NCBI RefSeq assembly: GCF_014200605.1
Contig: NZ_JACHCE010000012.1
Location: forward strand, 4,283-68,282
DNA length: 64,000 nucleotides
Origin: Pedobacter cryoconitis
GTDB taxonomy: Bacteria > Bacteroidota > Bacteroidia > Sphingobacteriales > Sphingobacteriaceae
Direction: 5' to 3'
Shown in pieces: positions 58,861 through 64,000 of this stretch; positions within the stretch are counted from its first letter, which is position 1; the number at the start of each line of letters is the position of its first letter. Both the position numbers and the translations under genes were made by a program. The notes under the pieces were generated by a model. The model was not told the DNA's origin. It searched no databases and saw only the letters and a program-made list of their open reading frames with translations.

Positions 58861-60357
58861 TTAATTATCTTTTGCTACCCAGACTGAAATACTGCCGGCC
58901 TCACAAAAGAATTCTGCCCAGCCGTTTTCATCTATAGTAATTTCTTCCTGCCTGTAACCCATGGCATCAATAAACACTTTACCGGCGTGTCCTATACCTA
59001 TTTCCATGTTTTTAGCCCCCTGCTCTCCATTACTTAAGACCACGGCAATACCAGATTTTTCCATTTCAGATATCCCCTCTCTGGTCCAGCCTATACAATT
59101 TGGATGATCCAGATAATCGCGCTGAAAACCATAGGCAAGATCTCTGCGGATCTTAGCTAATAAAGGAAGACTTTCTATACCGATCAGTTCTACTGCTGCA
59201 TCGTTACCCTCATCATCTTTATCAACATATTCTGCGCCGTATAAATCCGGATAAAATATACAGGGTATTCCCTGCTCTCTTAAAAGAATCATTCCATAGG
59301 CAAGTGGGCGGAACCAAAATTCTACATAAGCCTGAAGATCCTGTAAAGGTTGTGAATCATGGTTGTCTAAAAAGGTAATAGACAATTGCGGATGAGATTC
59401 TACGAGTGTATTCTCAAATATTTTACTCAGGTCATAGCCATCACCAGCAATACTGGCATCATAGAAATTAAGATGTAACATGGAATCAAAAAGCTGCATC
59501 CTGCCTTCAGTAATATCAATATAATTTCTCAGATGTACTACATCATCTACTACCCAGTTTTCAGCAATAATAAAGAATTCTTTGTTAAATTTTGCTTTCA
59601 TGTGATCAAGCCATTCATTCAGAAATTCTGTAGAGATATGCTTAACCGCATCTAATCTGAATCCATCCACACCACAAGTCTCATAATACCATTCTCCCCA
59701 TCTTTTCAACTCTTCACGTACCGCTGAATTTCTAAATTCAATATCATTGAACATCAGGTAATCATAGTTCCCTAATTCATTGGACGGTACATCTTCCCAG
59801 CCTTCCCCATATTCATTTTGTATAGAAAATATAGCTGTTTCCTGCAAATCTTCTGCCCAGTCAATTCCACTGAAACAACTTTTATCCCAGATAAATTCGG
59901 AATACTTGCCCTTTCTGCCCGGAAAAGTAAATCTGGTCCATGCTTCTATCTCAAAAACATCAGAAATATATTCTTCTCTGTTGTCTGTGGCTACCCTGCG
60001 TACAGGAACTTTTTCCAGTTCATCAGCGCCTGCTTTATGGTTAAACACGACATCTGCCAGCACCATAATCTGCTGTTCATGCAAGGCCTGGATAGCCTGT
60101 AAATATTCATCTTTATGACCATACCTGGTAGGAATACTATTTTTCTGGTCAAATTCACCCAGGTCAAACAGATCGTAACAATCATAACCTACCGCGTCTT
60201 CTCCTTCTGTAGATTTGTAGGATGGAGGCAGCCAAACGCCAGTAATCCCCATATCTTTCAAAACCGGAGCCTCACGTGCAACTTTTTGCCATAGTTTTTC
60301 TTCTTCGTTGTAGTACCAGTGGAAATATTGTATTAAAGTTTGATTGCTCATATTCAT
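58861..60357 (-). CDS. Alpha-amylase (GH13), cytoplasmic type
   Basis: A 498-residue enzyme without signal peptide. The GH13 motifs are VVFNHKAGAD (region I), nucleophile Asp in GFRLDAVKHI, acid/base Glu in IIAENW, and FLDNHDSQPL (region IV). QYFHWYYNEEEKLWQKV is the GH13_5-type start. It cleaves internal alpha-1,4 links of starch or glycogen. Two Met codons at the start (M1, M3) are equally possible. Single-gene unit. Confidence 0.95.
   Translation of the reverse strand: MNMSNQTLIQYFHWYYNEEEKLWQKVAREAPVLKDMGITGVWLPPSYKSTEGEDAVGYDCYDLFDLGEFDQKNSIPTRYGHKDEYLQAIQALHEQQIMVLADVVFNHKAGADELEKVPVRRVATDNREEYISDVFEIEAWTRFTFPGRKGKYSEFIWDKSCFSGIDWAEDLQETAIFSIQNEYGEGWEDVPSNELGNYDYLMFNDIEFRNSAVREELKRWGEWYYETCGVDGFRLDAVKHISTEFLNEWLDHMKAKFNKEFFIIAENWVVDDVVHLRNYIDITEGRMQLFDSMLHLNFYDASIAGDGYDLSKIFENTLVESHPQLSITFLDNHDSQPLQDLQAYVEFWFRPLAYGMILLREQGIPCIFYPDLYGAEYVDKDDEGNDAAVELIGIESLPLLAKIRRDLAYGFQRDYLDHPNCIGWTREGISEMEKSGIAVVLSNGEQGAKNMEIGIGHAGKVFIDAMGYRQEEITIDENGWAEFFCEAGSISVWVAKDN
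60096..60357 (-). other. N-terminal region of the alpha-amylase gene
   Basis: This sub-range is noted only because several antisense frames exist here; the coding strand is minus and belongs to the alpha-amylase. Confidence 0.3.
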
Positions 60358-60452
60358 ATAATGCGCCTGGGAGCTTTTAAATTAAAGGATGATTTATTGT
60401 TACTCTTAATTGGATGGGAACAATACAATAACATGAAGTCTCACATTTTGTT

Positions 60453-60460
60453 TACTTTTG
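60453..60460 (+). promoter_or_regulatory. -7 promoter box of the second thioesterase, 7 nt before ATG
   Basis: TACTTTTG matches the TAnnTTTG consensus, 7 nt before ATG 60468, the same sequence and the same distance as at 55640. Confidence 0.55.
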
Positions 60461-60467
60461 TAGCAAT

Positions 60468-60989
60468 ATGAGCACAATAGTTAAAAATCCTAAAAATTCG
60501 TTCACTATCATGAATGAATTAGTACTACCCAATGATACCAATACACTAAACAATTTAATGGGTGGCAGGTTACTGCACTGGATGGATATCGCCGCTGCCA
60601 TTTCTGCACAAAAACACTGTAACCGGATTGTAGTGACTGCTTCAGTTGACAATGTATCGTTCAAACAACCTATTAAACTGGGTGATGTGATTACGATTGA
60701 AGCTAAAGTAACCCGTGCTTTTCATACTTCTGTAGAAGTCCGGATGGATGTATGGGCCGAAAATATCCCTTCAGGAACCCGTGTTAAATCCAATGAAGCT
60801 TACTACACTTTTGTAGCGGTAGACCAAAGTGGCAGAACAATTCCTGTCCCTGAGCTGTTACCTGAAACAGAAGATGAGATTGAATTATATGCCGGTGCAT
60901 TAAGAAGAAGACAATTGCGTTTAATCTTAGCTGGTAAAATGAAAGCTAACGATGCTATTGAGCTGAAAGCTTTATTCTTCAACGAGTAA
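60468..60989 (+). CDS. Acyl-CoA thioesterase, hotdog fold
   Basis: A 173-residue thioesterase with the YciA/BACH pattern: VLPNDTNTLNNLMGGRLLHWM, VVTASVDNVSFKQPIKLGDV and RVKSNEAYYTFVAVD. The C-terminal charged helix (RRRQLRLILAGKMKA) is usual in the family. Second thioesterase in the window (see 45503). Possible leaderless mRNA from the -7 box directly upstream. Confidence 0.93.
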   Translation: MSTIVKNPKNSFTIMNELVLPNDTNTLNNLMGGRLLHWMDIAAAISAQKHCNRIVVTASVDNVSFKQPIKLGDVITIEAKVTRAFHTSVEVRMDVWAENIPSGTRVKSNEAYYTFVAVDQSGRTIPVPELLPETEDEIELYAGALRRRQLRLILAGKMKANDAIELKALFFNE

Positions 60990-60996
60990 TTAAGCA

Positions 60997-61023
60997 GTTT
61001 AAATTTATTTAATAAATTTAAAC
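60997..61023. repeat. 27-bp perfect palindrome
   Basis: GTTTAAATTTATT, a central T, and its exact complement lie between the thioesterase stop and the antiporter start (61050). AT-rich, no T-run of terminator type. May be an operator or a mRNA hairpin. Confidence 0.55.
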
Positions 61024-61049
61024 CATGTTCAATATTTTAAACGAATGAT

Positions 61050-62240
61050 ATGACCACGTACACTACACTGATTATTCTGAGCGGACTGGTCATATTTTCT
61101 TACCTCTTTGATTTAGTAGCAAGCAAAACAAAATTACCTTCCGTTTTACTGCTTCTCTTACTGGGAATTGGTTTACATGTATTAGTTGACCAACTGCATT
61201 TCCAGACTTTTGATTTTCTAAAGGTGCTGCCAACTTTAGGTACGGTCGGACTGATTTTAATTGTCTTTGAGGGTGCCCTGGAATTAAAATATGAACGGGA
61301 AAAGAATAAACTGATCCGGGGAGCTTTTCTTTCTGCTTTTTTTATTCTGGCTGCCACAGTCTCTGTCATCACGATGATTATCCATCAGATTACGGACCAG
61401 GATTTTTATCGCTGTTTTACGAATGCAATCCCTTTCAGTGTAATAAGTTCTGCAATCGCAATCCCCTCGGCAGCTGCCTTAACGGGTCAGAGTAAAGAAT
61501 TTATAATCTATGAGTCGTCTTTCTCTGATATACTGGGAATTATTTTATTCAATTTTGCAGTCTCCAATCCCCATATTTCCATTTCCTCTTTTACAGGTCT
61601 TGGATTAAGCACCCTGCTGATTATAGTCCTGTCAATTATCTCCTGTATTTTATTGCTATACCTGATGGGAAAAATATCTCATCATATCAAATTCTTCCTG
61701 ATCATCTCTATTCTGATCCTGGTTTATGCGGTAGGACAGTCTTACCATTTATCATCATTAGTGCTGGTATTGTCATTCGGACTGTTCCTGAACAATGCCG
61801 ATGCAATTGAACATTACTATTTCAGGAGTATGTTTATCTATAAAAACCTGTCGAAAGATCTTGAACAGCTGCATCAGTTATCTGCCGAAACAGCTTTTAT
61901 CATCCGTACTTTTTTCTTTGTAATTTTTGGTTTTACAATGAATATCTACGAGCTGAACAATGGGATCACGATCATGAATGGGGTATTCATTCTGATGACT
62001 ATATACCTGATCAGGATCATTTATCTGAAGTTATTCAGAAAAGAGAACAGTGGTACGGAGAGCGTCATTGCTCCCCGCGGACTGATCAGTATTTTGTTAT
62101 ATTATAATTTGCCTCCCTCATTGAGGTTACCCGAGATTGGTACTTCTTTTTTGTTCCTTGTCGTATTAGGTTCAAGTCTGGTAATGAGTATAGGTTTGCT
62201 CGCCAGTAAAAAGATGATTGGAGCGGGACAACCTGCTTAG
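61050..62240 (+). CDS. Cation:proton antiporter (CPA1-like)
   Basis: A 396-residue protein with about twelve membrane helices: start LIILSGLVIFSYLFDLVASK, LGTVGLILIVFEGALELKY, SSAIAIPSAAALTGQSKEF, ESSFSDILGIILFNF and APRGLISILLYY near the end. The central FSD and PSAA motif, rather than the more usual NDG, suits the CPA1/CPA2 border. It has no C-terminal TrkA domain. Ion specificity not inferred. Confidence 0.9.
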   Translation: MTTYTTLIILSGLVIFSYLFDLVASKTKLPSVLLLLLLGIGLHVLVDQLHFQTFDFLKVLPTLGTVGLILIVFEGALELKYEREKNKLIRGAFLSAFFILAATVSVITMIIHQITDQDFYRCFTNAIPFSVISSAIAIPSAAALTGQSKEFIIYESSFSDILGIILFNFAVSNPHISISSFTGLGLSTLLIIVLSIISCILLLYLMGKISHHIKFFLIISILILVYAVGQSYHLSSLVLVLSFGLFLNNADAIEHYYFRSMFIYKNLSKDLEQLHQLSAETAFIIRTFFFVIFGFTMNIYELNNGITIMNGVFILMTIYLIRIIYLKLFRKENSGTESVIAPRGLISILLYYNLPPSLRLPEIGTSFLFLVVLGSSLVMSIGLLASKKMIGAGQPA

Positions 62241-62641
62241 CTACCCATTTCCAGTATTTTGTCAAATTCGGTAACTTTGAGTTCCATTACTGACAGACGT
62301 CCCTGTCTGACCAGTGAAATATCTTTCAGGCTTTCCTCTGCTTTAATCTGTTCCAGAGTAACCGGATGTTTTAAGGTTTCGACCGGAGCAAGATCAACAA
62401 CAACCCAGTTGGTGTCATCAGTAGTTGGATCCTGATAAAATTCTCTGACCACTTTAGCGATTCCTACGATATGTTTCCCTTCATTACTGTGATAAAAAAG
62501 GACAAGATCTCCTTCTTTCATCAGTTTGAGGTTGTTACGTGCCTGATAATTACGTACGCCATCCCAAAAGGTACGCCCGTCTTTATTAAACTGTTCCCAG
62601 CTATATTTAAAAGGTTCTGATTTGACTAAGAAATAATTCAT
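62237..62641 (-). CDS. EVE-domain protein
   Basis: A 134-residue protein of the EVE/THYN1 family: NYFLVKSEPFKYSWEQ at the start, TFWDGVRNYQARNNLK, GDLVLFYHSNEGKHIVGIAKV and DLAPVETLKHPVTL. EVE domains bind modified bases in DNA or RNA in a PUA-like pocket. Its stop overlaps that of the antiporter by 4 bp on the other strand. Confidence 0.93.
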   Translation of the reverse strand: MNYFLVKSEPFKYSWEQFNKDGRTFWDGVRNYQARNNLKLMKEGDLVLFYHSNEGKHIVGIAKVVREFYQDPTTDDTNWVVVDLAPVETLKHPVTLEQIKAEESLKDISLVRQGRLSVMELKVTEFDKILEMGS

Positions 62642-62806
62642 GATGTATCTGCTTTAATAAAGCTTGCAGGAAGAAAATATGATCTGCTAAAATGACCAGT
62701 CTTTCTGAGCTTGTATATTCCGATCCAAAACTAATAAAAGAGAAAGGATATGTGGTTAAATAAATAACACAAAATCAAAAGGGTAAAGAAATCCTGATAC
62801 AGCGGC

Positions 62807-63938
62807 TTAATCTTTATATGGAAAATACCGCTGCCATTTTCAGGGCGTATATTTATCTGCAATGGCCAGTTCCAGTAACTCCTTAAAGATACTTTCACCA
62901 TTGTCACTGTTAGTCATGATGAGTATACCAGTTCCGGATTTTGGAAAATTATAACATAATGCCGAAACCCATCACCATGGCCTTCTTTAAAAGCCCCCCA
63001 GCCATATGGTGATTTTAAAAGTCCAAAACCTAGTCCACAACTTAATTGAATTGCATCATTTGCAATGGTGTCCCGGGTTGACAGAGGCCCCATTTGCTCT
63101 ACAGAACGAATACGGATCTGCGGGCTGAACACCTCATTAGTGTATTTGCTGTTGATAATTTTCTTTTGCATTACACCTTGAAAAAAAAGAGATAAATCAT
63201 CTAAAGAAGTTTCGAGTGTACTTGCCGATCGTGCTTCATTATCTTTATCTTTCTCGTAAATCCCGCCCTTTTCATCGTGTCCCAAACTATAATCCTGTTC
63301 AAAAGAAGGAAGGAATGTATAAGCGGTATCTGCAATACTCTTAATTTCTGATCAGCCATATCCCATCTCCAGTTGGCAAAACCTGTGGTATGATCGAGAC
63401 ACATTCTTGCAGTAATTTTTGTATACAATGTATCACCTTTAAGGCTGCTAAAGTCATCGTGCCACCTTTTCTGATGTTTGTATTCATAAATTGGCTTTGG
63501 AAGATATTGCTGCAAGGGTTTATCCAGATCTAATTTACCCTGCTCAACTAGTTTCATCACCAGAACAGCAAAAACAGATTTACTTAAAGAAGCTCAGTAA
63601 ATATTCGTAGTTGACTTCAATGCTTTTTTCTGATCCGCACGACTATATCCAAAAGTTTCTTTATAGACGATATGATTCTGATTGAAAATAGTCATTCCTA
63701 ATCCGGCAACTTTACCTTTACGCATCAGTTCAGGAAGATATTTAGTAAGGGAGTCGGAACTGATTTTAGTTCCATCGATCCTTTTGATCGACTGCTGAGC
63801 TGAGGATTTTGCAACAGCCATAAAAAGCAATAGGCAAACTACAAATGAGAAACAAAACAGATAATTACTTTTCTGAGAAACAGAGACAACATTAAGTTTC
63901 ATAACAAACTGATTTACATTTGAATACAAGACAAACAC
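62807..63938 (-). pseudogene. Serine hydrolase (beta-lactamase class C-like), decayed
   Basis: The gene is spread over three frames. 63594-63938 gives signal peptide and the N-terminal fold; a stop TGA (63594-63596) follows NIY, where TGG (Trp) is expected before the nucleophile motif ASLSK, which continues in frame. Near 63330 the reading frame shifts (with loss of some codons) into ADTAYTFLPSFEQDYSLGHDEKG. Near 62943 a single base is missing in YVIIF..KSGTGILI, and TGA (62840-62842) interrupts TP-KWQRYFPYKD before TAA at 62807. Family: secreted serine hydrolases (SxxK nucleophile), as in penicillin-binding esterases. At least four lesions make it non-functional. Confidence 0.85.
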
Positions 63939-64000
63939 AACATCAATTTGTTACTCTCTTACAATTTGTTAATAATTTTCATGTATAAGTATCAGCAAGG
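63939..64000. other. Upstream region of the pseudogene
   Basis: AT-rich DNA at the window end; no feature recognised. Confidence 0.4.

Noticed and set aside
62691..62762. 23-codon frame upstream of the EVE gene
   Set aside because: Too short and without context support.

Overview
The window looks like chromosomal DNA of a Bacteroidota bacterium of the family Sphingobacteriaceae, most like Pedobacter. The evidence is low-GC DNA, type IX secretion (T9SS) associated surface proteins (DUF11 adhesin with gliding-type C-terminal domain, PorP/SprF-like protein, OmpA-PD40 protein, T9SS plug protein), SusC-free but lipoprotein-rich gene content, TAnnTTTG-type -7 promoter boxes, and almost no Shine-Dalgarno sequences. 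Genus assignment is inference; no 16S rRNA gene is present.

Layout. 1-3.8 kb: end of a secreted repeat adhesin, then PorP/SprF-like and OmpA-like partners. 4.1-13.7 kb: TPR histidine kinase, an operon of a PIG-L deacetylase, a 43-aa membrane peptide and a sodium:solute symporter, then small stress/envelope genes (LEA-like lipoprotein, DoxX, TetR, AlkB, DnaJ-KTSC). 14.0-22.1 kb: tatA, an OmpR-type two-component system, and a CzcCBA-like tripartite metal efflux system; both transcription units are preceded by the same array of four 11-bp direct repeats. 22.3-27.7 kb: small membrane/SRPBCC proteins, YchF, an Rpn-type nuclease with a 12-bp repeat tail, and MgtE. 27.8-34.4 kb: a RiPP locus with TetR regulator, LytTR response regulator, LytS-like kinase, full-length LanB dehydratase, a hypothetical protein, and a 44-aa putative precursor peptide on the opposite strand with a Ser/Thr-rich but cysteine-free core. 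34.4-37.9 kb: divergent ligD and ku (bacterial NHEJ). 38-46.6 kb: phosphatase, tRNA-Arg, the glycerol operon glpD-glpK-glpF plus an outer-membrane protein under a divergent DeoR regulator, a thioesterase and TspO. 46.9-53.5 kb: patatin-barrel protein, TamL-like lipoprotein, rRNA/tRNA methyltransferase, tRNA-Cys. 53.5-54.5 kb: a degenerate repeat-rich segment with 19-bp inverted terminal repeats. 54.5-64 kb: pyrD, ABC-F ATPase, T9SS plug protein, alpha-amylase, thioesterase, cation:proton antiporter, EVE-domain protein, and a decayed serine hydrolase pseudogene.

The least ordinary parts are the RiPP locus (a LanB without LanC, transporter or cysteine in the candidate precursor, with three 15-bp near-palindromic operators in front of it), the twin 11-bp repeat arrays that tie the OmpR-type regulator to both its own operon and the efflux operon with identical spacing to the -7 box, and the 43-aa peptide gene overlapping both its neighbours. 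All calls come from reading the sequence; no database search was run.
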